From contig NW_006768808.1 in the NCBI RefSeq assembly GCF_000204055.1, positions 641,865-705,864 of the forward strand: a stretch of DNA of 64,000 nucleotides, written 5' to 3'. The stretch is from Melampsora larici-populina 98AG31. Taxonomy: Eukaryota > Basidiomycota > Pucciniomycetes > Pucciniales > Melampsoraceae. Positions 23,767 through 35,344 of the stretch are shown one piece after another. The translations under genes and the position numbers were made by a program. The notes under the pieces are model-generated. The model was not told where the DNA came from, did no database searches, and saw only the letters and a program-made list of their open reading frames with translations. How positions within the stretch are numbered: position 1 is the first letter of the stretch; the number at the start of each line of letters is the position of its first letter.

Positions 23767-25995
23767 ATGGCCACCGATTTGCCTTTTAATTTCAGTAAGT
23801 TACTTGCCTTTCACACGTTCAGTTGTGATTGACTGACCATAATGCTTGCTATCAAGGCGCTCAATTCGGAGGCCGAGGTTCTCTTGACCTCGGCAATGGC
23901 CTCGATTCGCCATCTCGAGGCGGAACCATGGTTATTCAAAGTTTCAATAACCATGGGTCACTTAGGAACGACTCGTTCAGTGAGTTGACAAACTCACAGA
24001 ACCCTCATCAGTACTGACCTCGAGTGTGATCTTCTTCAGCCTCTTTGGACTCACCTACACCTAGAAATGACGGTGGGGACATACCTCGAGGTTGGGAGTT
24101 CCAGAGGACTCCTAACCACGAAGCTAACCCAGGCCGAGAGGAGGTTCTTCCTCGCTTTCGAGAACGCGACGAGCGCTCACGTTCCCCATCAGGCCAAACG
24201 CGCGGCCCCCGAGATGATCCTCAGTGGCCACCTCGCGGATTTCCCAATCAATCAGAGTTGCGAGCATCAAATCAATCCGACACGCGAGGATCACGTGGAA
24301 ACGACCTACCAAACGGCCCGAGTTCAGGAGATCAAGTCGTTGACGTTACCCAAACCTTCTCTTGCCCACTCCCTGCGCCAACAATGCTTACGCTGCAGGC
24401 ATTGGCCACGCGGTGCGGCCTAGAAGGCCCATTCCACGCTTATGCGATTGCTCAAGCAGAGGTAAAATTCTCTGAAGTCTTACCTTTCTGTGATCGATCA
24501 GTATGATTGACTTTCTTTTTGATGTTTTTTTCTTCTCATCTGTCAAACTACCATCGCCAAAGGTCTTTGGCGAAAACAATCAGCATCTTGCTCAAGTCAC
24601 CGCAGATTCAAGACTGTTAATGGAGATAGTACATGTCAATAGTAAGATTGACACGTTGAGTGAACAAATGGTCACAATGACCAGGGCCGTCATGGAACTG
24701 GCCTCGCAACCAGAAACCGAACGAGGATCGGCTTCCGGATCAGCCACTGCCATCGTGCTAGGATCCGCTGCAGACAAATCTACCGTGAAGCCCCAGTGGA
24801 AGGCAAGCCCAAAACTTCTCGTAAGTGTATTTCAAAATCTTTCGAATCAGATTCTGGACCATTGGCTGAAATGTCAATTTTTTTTTCCAAGGGGTTGATC
24901 AACCCCTTGGCCCTTAAACTGCTATTCTCCCCCGTCCTTGAGGCGTATACCGCCGTCGAGAACGGTTCGGAAGGCTATCTTCCGAACTCGTTATTTAATA
25001 CTATGAAGGTAAGACACTGATTCATCATATTCATATTGATGAATCAGTGTCTCTGCTAAATCGCTCTGTTTCGTATCATCTAGAAAAAAGTGGCCAAAAA
25101 AGGGCAGGTGTTTGCCGCTGAACACCTGCCTCGTCAAGTCTGTGGAGTTGAAGAAGCGCCCGACACACAAGCGTACGCTAGCGCCTTGCGATTGGCGGGC
25201 AAACACGCCAGGGAAAAGTTGCACAACATGGTAGGTTGTGTTTCCTTCTCCTTCTCACATTGGTCGCGTTTTGGAACAATGCAACTCCAACTCACGACCG
25301 AAACAGCTCTTGGTAGGCATATTTGACTCTAAAACCAAAGAGAACGTAGACATTCCGGTTCCCCATATAACAGGGATGGTGCAACGAGTAAGTCATCTCA
25401 TTTCCCTTCATATAATCATTCGATTAACTGCAAGTCATTGCAATCTAGGTTGCTGTGAAGTGTGCTGTTGCTGGGGAGAAGGCCGAAGTCGACGCAGTGT
25501 GGGCAGCCACCGATCTGCCCACAACGGGACGAATCACATATCTCGTGAGTCCAACAGTTTTTGGAAATCCATCAAACTCCTCGCTTATACACTTTATTTT
25601 TGTGCTCAGCGTCGGGAAGCCGCACGGGTGATGCTCAAAGGGGGTAGAGGATCTGAGTCAGTCTGGCGTGCAGTTGACAAGAAGCTTTCCAAGGTGCGAT
25701 TGAAGGGCAACAAAGATTATACTACGGCGTGAGCAAACATATTATATGTATGTATATGATTTTTCAAACATTGCTGACATCACATCGTTTCACACGCAGC
25801 TTCTATCAGATTGTCTATGATGAGGACCGCCAGTTATTCGATGGGAAACTTTGGTTTAAAGACCTGAAAACGCGCGAACCGAAAGTCACTTTAGACTTGC
25901 CATCCAAGGAGGCCATCATGGCGCGCATGTCTTCAGGTAATGCGAGGCCATCTGGATCTGATACCACCTCGGTTGGGAATCCAATAGTTAATTAA
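23767..25995 (+). CDS. Unrecognised intact 10-exon gene (528 aa)
   Basis: Exons 23767-23794, 23857-23979, 24040-24461, 24563-24820, 24892-25008, 25084-25230, 25307-25387, 25449-25544, 25610-25728, 25800-25995; every junction is GT-AG and the total of 1587 nt closes exactly. Residues about 1-140 are Arg/Ser/Pro/Gly-rich and disordered. Residues 192-277 include a coiled-coil-like stretch (ADSRLLMEIVHVNSKIDTLS). The rest is globular: 'KLLFSPVLEAYTAVENG', 'ASALRLAGKHAREKLHNM', 'LVGIFDSKTKENVDIPVPHI', 'RREAARVMLKGG', 'YQIVYDEDRQLFDGKLWFKD'. No domain known to me fits; I see no DDE, HUH, RT or tyrosine-recombinase signature. Neighbours are transposon wrecks, so it could be a rust-specific multicopy gene or part of an unknown mobile element. 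Confidence 0.75.
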
Positions 25996-26154
25996 TTAAA
26001 CTATTAGCTTTTTCATCATTTTGCTTTTCATTCAATCAATAAAATACCACTTTAATTGTGATACGGGTCATTTTTTTATCTTTGAAGTTTGGTCTAATTG
26101 AACGGATCTCTATGTACATAGACTGCTACTGTGGAATCAATCATACGTTGGTTA

Positions 26155-26575
26155 TCAAGTCACTGTTTCTGTGTCAATGAGCCTCGTAGCTGATTTGAGG
26201 TGACCTGAGTGATCAGACTGATCTGAGTGATCAGACTGATCTGCCCCTACCCGGAAAATGACCCAGCCAGCAGCGAGTCCGATACCTGAATACCCGGGGG
26301 ATGTGTCGGGCCAGCAAGCCTGCTGACCGTCGGCAGACGGATTCCAGCCGGCCTGCAGGCAAAAACTAGCCGGCCTGCAGGCCGGGCCAGCAGGCGTCTG
26401 GCAGGCGTCTCGCGTGAGGGCCATCTGCAGACGGCCTGCCCCTATGCAAGCGCTGGCGGTCTGCAGCTGGCCTGCCATGGCCGGCTGTAGCCGGCCAAGA
26501 CACCTCTGTGGTGTATTTGATGCCCTTTTTTAATTACACAACGCCCGGTTTGAACTAAAACCGGGCGTCTTCGCG
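26155..26575. repeat. GC-rich repeat block with palindromes
   Basis: Dense in 'ggcctgcaggc' and 'ccggc' words. An 18-bp unit (gagtgatcagactgatct) is doubled at about 26209-26244. A hairpin 'acgcccggttt'-6 bp-'aaaccgggcgt' lies near 26542-26570. Similar 'gcctgcaggc' words occur at 14480-14560 and 'gcccggttt' words at 32390-32520, suggesting related subterminal transposon DNA. Non-coding. Confidence 0.5.
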
Positions 26576-26816
26576 AATGTCAGAACATCAATGTTTTCCT
26601 TCACATTTTTCTCGCCTCCTGATTGTACTTCACATGCAATTTCATGCAATTTCACGTCTCAATGTGAGACATTTCAGCGTGAGCGTGAATTTCACAAAAA
26701 CGGACGCAGATCACAGATCAGTCCATGGGATGGATTCCCAAGAACAATAAAAACACACATAGACTACCAGACACATAAACGTGAGTCAAAAACAACCAAG
26801 AAGAGGAAACTACAAT

Positions 26817-29800
26817 TCATGACAGAGAAAGACAAGTTCTTGGCCCGCCCTGATTTGCCCACTTAGCTAATCCATCCCAATACACTTCGACCCAATTGGG
26901 AATCTTGGTCGCGTCCAGCGTAGCTGCGTTCCGGTCCTTGCCAAAAACTTGAGGCATGGGCAGTGCCCGATGCTTGTTGACACCCAAACTAACAAAGTGG
27001 TTTTTCTTTACAAACGCCAGTACAATTGGATCTGGTTTGACCTTTTCGGGTAAGGTACGATAAGGGAAGAAGGTACTGCAATTTTCTTTTTTTGGTTCGA
27101 AAAGTACCACCGGACGATTGTAAGTACTTGCAATGGTATACCCAAGATAGGGCATTCTCATCCAGTAGTCTTCGGCGCATTCGACTTCCTTAAAATCCAG
27201 ACGAAAGAGCAGGTCATTGACCACCTCAGTGCCAAAGGGTTGGAATCTGGTGCTTCGCCTCTTGGACGGGGCCGGCGATATGAGGCGTTCGTGATCCTCG
27301 CGATGTTTTGAAAGCTCTGCAAGTAAATCTATTCTAACATCAAGATATGACTCTGTGGAATAGTTCCTGATTGATGCCGCTACAGCATAATACCCGCAGT
27401 TTCCGTAAGCAGGCAGATCAAAACTGGAGTCGATATACGGAACCACAAATGCGGGAAGCTCCTTCAAGATGTTTGGCTGTGGTAGAGAAGAAAGTCTAGA
27501 TTTCTCGCATGGCCCACTTGAAGAGGAAGGTTCAAGGTTTTGATCATCGGTTGAGAACACCGCCGTTCCAAATACTCGGCTTGATTCGAGGGTAGTATTG
27601 ACTTTTGGATCACTCGGTGGCAGGTTCAAATCTTCAGCAATGAGTAATACAGCAAGTTCGGGGACCAACACGCGACGCAGGAAGAAATCCACGGGGAAGG
27701 GTGCGACTTTGGTGGCGAGTAGTGGTGTTTTTGACCCTTCAGACAAAAAAATTTCGGTTAAAGTCTTGAGCATGACCTCAAAGCCAAGTGGCCCATAACT
27801 GAAATGGAAACATGAGTTTATTAGTGCCATGCCACACCACATTCCTACCAAAAACAAACTTACTAGCCCGGCTGCTCAACCTCAAATCCATCGAATTCAC
27901 CAGCCATCGAGAACATGAAGCGACCTTGGGTTTTCCATTTCAGCTGAGCATTGTCCAAATAAGGTGATTGAATTTTGTGCTCAGCAATACCCAAAAGATG
28001 ATCAGTATGCTTTCTAACGCGCCTATCAGTGACAGCCAAGTTAGTAGTTAGTAAAATTACCCACTACATAAAAACAAGGTATTATCTTACTTGGCCAGCA
28101 ATACAAAGTCAATCGCAGTCGGCCATCCCTCACGGATTCCAAATGGTATGTAATCTCTTTCGGCTCGATGGAGTTCACAGAAAGCTGCCGTTTGGGGAAA
28201 CTAAAGTATGTACCAATCAGCATCTCTAACAACCCAAGCTAACAACCAATAAAAGGAATGCTCACAGGTAGCGACTTTGCATTAGGCAAAGCAAGTAGGG
28301 ATTTTTGCAGCTTCTCAAGTTTGTTGGAAGGTTCTGATGGAAGCGGTTCATCACAGTAAATGCATAAGTTGCCACTTTGGTCCGTGCTGCTGCTGCTGGA
28401 GTCGGAATCGTCTGATATGCTTAGGCTTAGCTCGCGGTCCAAAAATGAATTCGCTTGAGCAGGAATGGATGAATCTTCTGACACTTCATCATTGACCACT
28501 TGAGATTTGACTAGTACTAGGGATCCTGGAGGTGCGAGGGCTAGAGCCCGTGAGTTCTGGCTATTTCGACAATGATCAGCACAATGACCCGGTTCTTTGC
28601 ATTTGCTGCACTTGTAGGACCGCTTGGCCTTCGAAGACGTAGATTGAGAAGGCAACTGGGACGATTCAACAGGTTCCTGTGAAGATGAAGAAGCAGAGTG
28701 GAGAGGAACTGGTAAATGAGCTTGTTTGGCAGCTTGAGTGGAATGAGGAACCTGCCCCTCATCTTGGCCTTTGGAATCTTCATCAAAAACAAGGTCAAAA
28801 TTGGTGACATCTACAGATTCATCAGCAAGTCGGATTGGGCAGGTCTGTCGGTTGTGGCCGGTATTTGAACAATATCCGCAATTAGGACCACGTGCTTTTT
28901 TGGCTGCCCGCTCAGCATCTAGAGCCTTCTTTTTAGCGTCTTCGGTTTCCTCAATTTCAAATTGAGACTTCCATCGGGGATCCCTTTGAGATCCTGTACG
29001 TTTGTTTGTGGGAGGGCGCCCTCGATTATTGTGTTTAACCACGGCGTTTTCGATTGGAACCAGGGAATACCTTCCTGTTTCAATTTTGGCGAGGTCTTCA
29101 TATAATTTACGGAGCGAATGTTCATCCAGTCCAATGATTTGCTCAAGCCTGGTCCTCATTGCCTTTTGGAGGTCCTCGAGAGTTGCTGGAGGTGGCACAA
29201 GAGTAAGATGCCATTGCTGGTGGCATAGATTGGGCGAAATGCATTTGGTATTGGATTGTTCAAAAATTCGGGCAAGCTCATGGGAACATGGGAGTCCCCA
29301 CGCCCCACGGAACGATTTAGTACACTCCTTCTTAAATGAGTCAGAGATAAGGTTGTATTGCTTCTTAATTTTTTTAAGTGCAAAATGTGATATAACACCG
29401 TTCAACTCTTGAAAGCTACTTGGCAGCCCTAAAAGCGTCTTTTGGCTTTCAACACCGGTTAAAGTTGTAATCTCTTTGTATTGTGAATCCCCGGCGCGTT
29501 TGAAAGCCTTGAAGCAGGTAAGGAAGTCATTGTTGCTCCCATCTAAACAATTCTTCAGTCGGTGGTGCCCACCCTCGATCCGAGAAGTAGAGGAATTCCC
29601 AAAGTGTGGCGTTTGTGAGGTAAACAAGGCCACAAACTTTTCTGTTTGGTATAGCCACGTCTTTTCAAGGTATTCGAGAATATGGTGACGTCGTCCTAGT
29701 TTTTTCACAGTGTCGAGGTGTTCATTATAATCGGCAGTGGTGGTACTTTGCAAAAATCTATTCCAAGTCTTCATAAACGCATCCCAATCTGGCTTATTCA

Positions 29801-32053
29801 TTTTTTTCTTGCAATTCTTTGCTATGTTATGGTTGATGTGCCATATGCACAGTATGTGGGTCGAGTTAGGAGAAACTTTTGCAATAGCATTGAACAAAGC
29901 CGCCTCGGCGTCCGTGCAGAAGGTTCGAGGGAAATCGGGGCCTTCGGAGTCAGTGTTGAACACCACTGACTTCAGTTGTTCCAACGCCCATACATAGCGT
30001 TCCTCTACCTCGCTGTGGAGGAAACAAAGCGCGATAGTAAATGTCTTGTGCGTGTTTGTTGTCCCAACGATGTGAAGAAGAGGTAGGTTAAACCTGTTGG
30101 TCTTGTAAGTACAGTCAAGACCGATCACAGTTGGGAAACAACGGGCCAATTCGATCCCTTCGGGGCTGGCCATAAAGAGTGATTGTAAGATGCCATTGCT
30201 TGAAGTAGTGGTGCAAAATGCCCACTTATGTTCAGTAATCAAGTCAAAAAGACCCTGGATTGGGGTAAGTCCGCACAGCCATACGTCTCGTTGTCTATAA
30301 AGAGCGTTCCGAATATCTCAAACTAGCGGTTCAGAGCCAGGTTTGAAGTTAATGAGACTTCGTATCTGCCCAGGGCGGCATCCAGCTGACGATAAGAGCT
30401 CAATCTGGCGTAAAATCTCTGGGGAAAATTGACGATTTTTAGAGAAGTTGTTAGGCTGGTCAAAAGGTGGATGGTTATGCTGATGTTTGTCTTCATTCTT
30501 CAAATCGTGCTGCACTACCCATTGGTCTTTACGTGAATGATAATTTAACGAAAGTTCAAACAAACAGCCGGTCATCTTGGTGGAAGTCGAGCGAACCGTA
30601 GCTACAGAGTTAACAGGGCGACCAAGGGGACACCGGAAGTATATTCTGACTTTTTGATGGTGTTCACTTTTATAAGTTTTAATAGATATTCCATATCCTT
30701 GATGTCAAGCCACGGCGTTAAGGTACATGATGCCACTGGCCATGGCAACAAATTGCTTGCCGAAAAGCGGTGATTGCAACAGTCGGACGGGTTCGACACC
30801 TATAATTTGAGTAAGAAACAAAGAAGAGCATGAAGTCAGTGATGATTGATGATGAGGAGTGTAAGTAAAATGGAAATTTATACCTATTGGGGGCCAATCA
30901 GTATCACGCTCGGATTGAAGATCTTCCAGCAGTTCTTCTTCTTCCGCATCGTCAGCGTCTGCAACTGCTGTAGTTCTTGGAGGATCGTCGACTAGGACAC
31001 ACTGCAAACATTAATCAACTTCCCCAAGTGGGCAGGAAAAAATGATTGGGAGTATCATTTATCATAAAATGATCTATCACTCCACACCTGATCCATATCA
31101 CCCACACTACATATGTGTAGCAGGCTCAGTGGATTGGTGGCTATCATGTACATACAGTTCTGCTCAGTTATCTGCTCAGCAGGATGAGTTATTCATATGT
31201 AATACATGCTGTAACGTTTTTCAGATTGACAAAAGCATTCAAAAGATAGACTACATACACTGACTCAACCTTTTGGTGTAATCTCATCAACTCAACTGCA
31301 TGTAATACCCTTTCTGTTACTAAGAAATAGCTTCAAAAATATTGCCTGAGCAGCTACAGAATTATATGTAGTGAATTCTTGGGACAACTTTTTCCAAGTC
31401 AAAAAAGTTACATGTTGTATAACATGTGATTTATATATTTTGATGGGCAAAAAACTGAGCAGACCTGTATGTACATCATAGAAAACTATTTACTTAGCGT
31501 ACTGCACATATGTAGTGTGGGTGTTGAGGCTCAGGTGAGCGGTATTGGATCTTTTTATGACAAACTGTACTATTAATCATTTTCCTCTTCCAATGTGGGG
31601 AAGTTGAATGATGTTCACAGTGACAGGTTGCTGAACCGGTGTAAACGTGACTGAGGGCGATGCCGAAACTGTGGTTGTTTTGGGTGCCGTGTGAATAGAA
31701 GACCCCAAAGTGGAGGACGCTTGTGATGAATTGGGGTTGAGGTTGCTGGTGATAGGTCGGGGAGGAATCTTTGGTGGCAAACTAGGTGGTAAAGTATACG
31801 GGTTTGGTGGTGGATGTTGGTATGGTGGGTAGGTTGGGATCGGTGGGCCTGGCTGAGTCACATAAGGATATTGCCATAATCCGGAGTATGGGTAGGGATT
31901 GAAGTACGGTTGTGGGGTAGGAGGGTACATATGAGCATGTACCCGCGGATCGAATGGTGGGGCCATTCCATTCAAACGGAAACCTGAATGAGGTGGTGCT
32001 TGAGTAAATCCTGAGGAAGTCGTCACCAAAGTTTCTGGAGGCGAGGTTGACAT
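26817..32053 (-). pseudogene. MULE transposase - zinc knuckle - OTU protease polyprotein, broken
   Basis: Coding order from the ATG at 32053: Pro/Tyr-rich N terminus (31626-32053), interrupted by a MITE; acidic segment 30884-30999; main exon 28266-30799; then 28091-28200, 27864-28022 and 26817-27798, all joins in phase. The main exon has a FAR1-like region (KTYKSEHHQKVRIYFRCPLG) and a Mutator-like transposase core ('VIGLDCTYKTNRFNLPLLHI', 'FCTDAEAAL', 'CIWHINHNI'). A GLPCSHELARI segment follows, then two CCHC knuckles (CGYCSNTGHNRQTC, CSKCKEPGHCADHC). The last exons encode an OTU-type cysteine protease: 'DLPAYGNCGYYAVA' supplies Asp and Cys, 'KKNHFVSLG' the His. In-frame TGA codons at 30715-30717 and 30318-30320 sit where Trp is expected. 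With the MITE this makes the copy non-functional. The transposase and OTU exons are spliced as one gene. Confidence 0.8.
31000..31622. mobile_element. CACTG-type MITE, copy A (3-bp TSD)
   Basis: 623 bp with inverted ends CACTGCAAACAT... / CACTGTGAACAT... that continue into '(A)TCAACTTCCCCA'. It is flanked by ACA at 30997-30999 and 31623-31625. Its arms are long and partly palindromic. It interrupts the 5' coding exon of the MULE/OTU gene: removing it with one ACA restores the open frame across the site. A second copy in opposite orientation is at 63212-63832. CACT ends plus a 3-bp duplication point to the CACTA superfamily. Confidence 0.85.
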
Positions 32054-32611
32054 AGTGTTTAACGATAACGAAGCCAGAAGTATTGCCAAGGTGATGGAGT
32101 TAGTCGTCGAAGGTAAGATAAACGAACAGGTCTTGAGAGGCAAAACAAACGACAGGAGACAGCTGTGTGGGAAGGTCTTCTGTCAGTCTTCTCGTTTGTT
32201 GAGGGATGAAGGGAGAGGAGAGATAGGAAAAGTAATGAAACACTCTAGGGCGGAATGACTAACCATCTTGGGCCAAGTCATATTGGACGGGATGGTCACC
32301 TGGTACCTTTGAGCAAGTGTGACACTTAGGCGATGATAAGGACAAGTCGTATGGATGGAACAGAAGGAGGTGCCCGGTTTGATCATGTTGAGGAGGTAGG
32401 TTGGCGCCCGGTTTCTTGATCTAGTAGCCCGATTTGGAGGTGGAGTCGCCCTGTTCAAAATTGAAACGCCCTTTTTCCTGGAAACCGGGCTATGAGATGA
32501 GTCAGCGCCCGGTATTAGCTGCGGCTGCGGCCAAATTTGGTCAAGGTTGGCAGATACGGGCTTGGGTTTGCGGGATTTGCTCGGGTAATGTCCCGAAAAA
32601 AGCGGGCTTCG
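32054..32611. other. 5' flank of the MULE/OTU gene
   Basis: No gene. It has repeated 'gcccggttt / aaaccgggc' words between 32370 and 32520, probably subterminal transposon sequence. Confidence 0.4.
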
Positions 32612-32654
32612 GTGTCAAAAAAAAACCCCCCGTTTGCCAAATAGTATCGTCCTT
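32612..32654 (-). repeat. Right arm of the 18.4-kb inverted repeat
   Basis: The reverse complement of 32634-32654 equals 14268-14288 (21/21). The adjoining T-run and 'gac...gcccg' match imperfectly. See the left arm. Confidence 0.7.
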
Positions 32655-32808
32655 TATTAATCCTATAGCATTATTGTCTTGATCTTAGAGTTCATCATAC
32701 TTGAACAAATCTAACTATTGTTTCTTTAAGTACCCCGCTGAAGTCGATGATAAAAGTTGGTGATGAGACGGCAAAGGAGAAGCTGATGATTTGTCCAAGC
32801 GGGGTTGG

Positions 32809-32905
32809 CCAGGGTCGGCACTTGGCCAGAAGACCTTATTGGGGGTTTGGAAGGTCAGTTTTGTTAATTTTGACAAAGTGACTCAAGTGGCACTTTAGAG
32901 CCACC
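32809..32905 (-). repeat. Dispersed repeat family R1, copy 2
   Basis: Reverse complement of the family at 13764-13860, with 'ccagggtcggca' at one end and 'gtggcactttagagccacc' at the other. It lies just outside the right arm of the 18.4-kb inverted repeat, mirroring copy 1 outside the left arm. Confidence 0.65.
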
Positions 32906-35344
32906 GTAGAGGAGCGCTAGTTGCGCCAAAACGACATTTTGTCAAATTGGCCCATTTTTGCCCCGATTGGGGCCGTGTCCAGCCTGCTCGGACTGGTACT
33001 CCACTGTATTGGCTACTTGATTGACCCGGGAGCCTCCTTCAGCATCTTCTGAAAATCCCTTTTGGCACAAGTGGCAGCTCTTGCACTTCAAAACTCATAG
33101 ATTTGGGGGATTTGGACCCTTTTGCATGCGAAAGTTAGACCCACACTTTTGTAGCTAGTGTTCAGACCAACACTCATTTCACAACGAAATGAACCGCAAC
33201 TTTTGGATTTTGGGTTTCAGTGTGATCAAACCAAAATTATACCTATCACACTCGAAATAAAATCATCAAAAGCAAAATTTGTCTCACGGCTTTGGTTCAA
33301 GTTCCAAACCAAAATTGCAACGCAACAGCAACAAAATCCGCAATTGATTTCAAAAATTTGTCGCTTTTGGGCACGCAGAAAGAATCGGGCAAAACATATC
33401 TAAAAGATTGTTGTACCATCTTTGCTGTACCATCTTTTAGATAAATCAAGTGTAACAAAAAATGTGTTTAAATGTAGAGTAGAAGAAATAAGATTTTTTT
33501 TGATCGGGAAAGATAAAAGAATTAAACATTAAAACTTTGTGACTTTGATTTCTGAGACTGAGTCCTCTTTGATTTTTTTTTCTCTTTCATCTTGTTAATC
33601 TCAGCCAAAGCCTCTTCATATTCTACCGGAACCTTCACACCTTGAGTAAGCCATTGGTGACATCCAACAGCGTGCTCAATGGTCCGTGGGGTAAGGCTTC
33701 AATCTGAGGTTGCAATTCATCCTGCAGCAGAGAAGGTGCGCTTGCAAGCACACAATGTTGCAGTACATGCCAAGTAGTCACGTGCAACTCGACTCATGAT
33801 GGGATATTTTGTATGATTTTCCTGGGAGAGATTGAGAGAGATTGATCAGATGATCAACTCAGGTAGGTGAACGGAAGGAGTTTGCCAAAGATTGTACATA
33901 CCCTCCACCAAGTGAGTGGTAAGTCTCCTTTGTTAGCAACACTTTTACTATCAAGATAAAGCTTAAGATCAATCATCCAAGTTGTCTGTGGATGTAGCAA
34001 CAGGAACAGTAGTTGCCAAAGAGCTTTTGTTGGAGCTTTGTGTCTTTATTGACACACGGGCAGCCTCAGCCTTGTAGGCTTCTTCAACAAGAGAGCAAGC
34101 ACACTCAACTTGTTTGGGATGATACTTCTTGAAGGGCTGAAGTCGATAACGTGGATGCATAATGGTTGTGATGACTATGGCATCACACTCAAGAGCTTCA
34201 GTTTGATATGCTTCGATGTCAGAAATGATTCTGTTAATCACGCCTCCAAGTTTGGGGTATATTTTGGCGTCTTCGGCCACTGCTGAACGGAGCTTTCCGA
34301 TGATGTTGACATACTCAGCAAGTATTCGATATGCATTTGAGTCGTTCCCTTCCATTGACAGTGTTGCGTCTTTAAAAATCTATGTCGTTGGAATCCATAC
34401 AGTAAGTGTATTGAATTAGATTGAATTCATGGAGGATATCAAGACGGAACTGACCTTTAAGATATCAAGCAAGGCTTTGACACCAGTCCACTCCTCTCCT
34501 GAGATAGAGAGCCCGTTAAAGTACTGGTACTTCCGCTCCTTCTTGCGATCCTGTGTGAGAAATTTATTGATAACCTACAAGGATCAAAGTCATCTCTTTA
34601 GCAAAATGTTCCCATGAGCATGTTCAGTATCCGTGTGACTAACATTTTGTGCATCACAAGCTCGCTGCCAGCTGTCTAGCTTCGAGTTCCATCTTACACG
34701 ATATCCGTAGATCAGCATCTTGCCTTTGTAAACCAAGCTATCTGTGACCGATTTGTATTCTCCACATTTTGCCAAGCAGGAGGCGACCACTTGACTGACC
34801 TGTTCGAGCTGTTAGCAAGTCTGGCTCACAGCGCGCGCAGCGCAACGCGAGGCGCTTGCACCTCGCTGCCCCGGCAGCGCGGTCCGCGGGTACTGCGCCT
34901 TTCGCTCTCAATTGAGGGCCCCATTTTATTGAGCTGCGCTTTGCGCTGCCGGGTCCGGGTCAGCCCCGTTTTCGCAGCGCTTATTTTTCAAGTTTCAGCA
35001 TACCAACCCCCCACCCAGTCTTCCGCACTTTTCACACTACGGCTCCCTTCGATCTAAATCTTACGCCAGTCTCTCTCAATCACAGTCAAACAAACAATGG
35101 CGGTATCAAATTCAATTCAAACATTCACGCCAGTTGCCAGGATCACACAATACCGCAATTCAAAAACTTTTGTTTTGATCTTTTTCAATCAATAAATCAC
35201 TTACGATCTAGGCCATTCTCTCTCCAGTATCATATCAGTCGCCAGGATCACACAATATCGCAATTCAAAAGCATCCGTTTCGATCTTTTTCGATCAATAA
35301 ATAACTTACGATCTAGGCCATTCTCTCTCCAGTATCATATTACC

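Noticed and set aside
26155..26575. Inverted-repeat partner for the 14.3-kb left end
   Set aside because: Only short words (gacgcccgg, tacaccac) are shared with 14300-14345; too weak to define a 12-kb element.
34816..35040. Plus-strand frame in the GC-rich hAT 2 left end
   Set aside because: It lies in the terminal inverted repeat and subterminal repeat region and has no link to the transposase exons.
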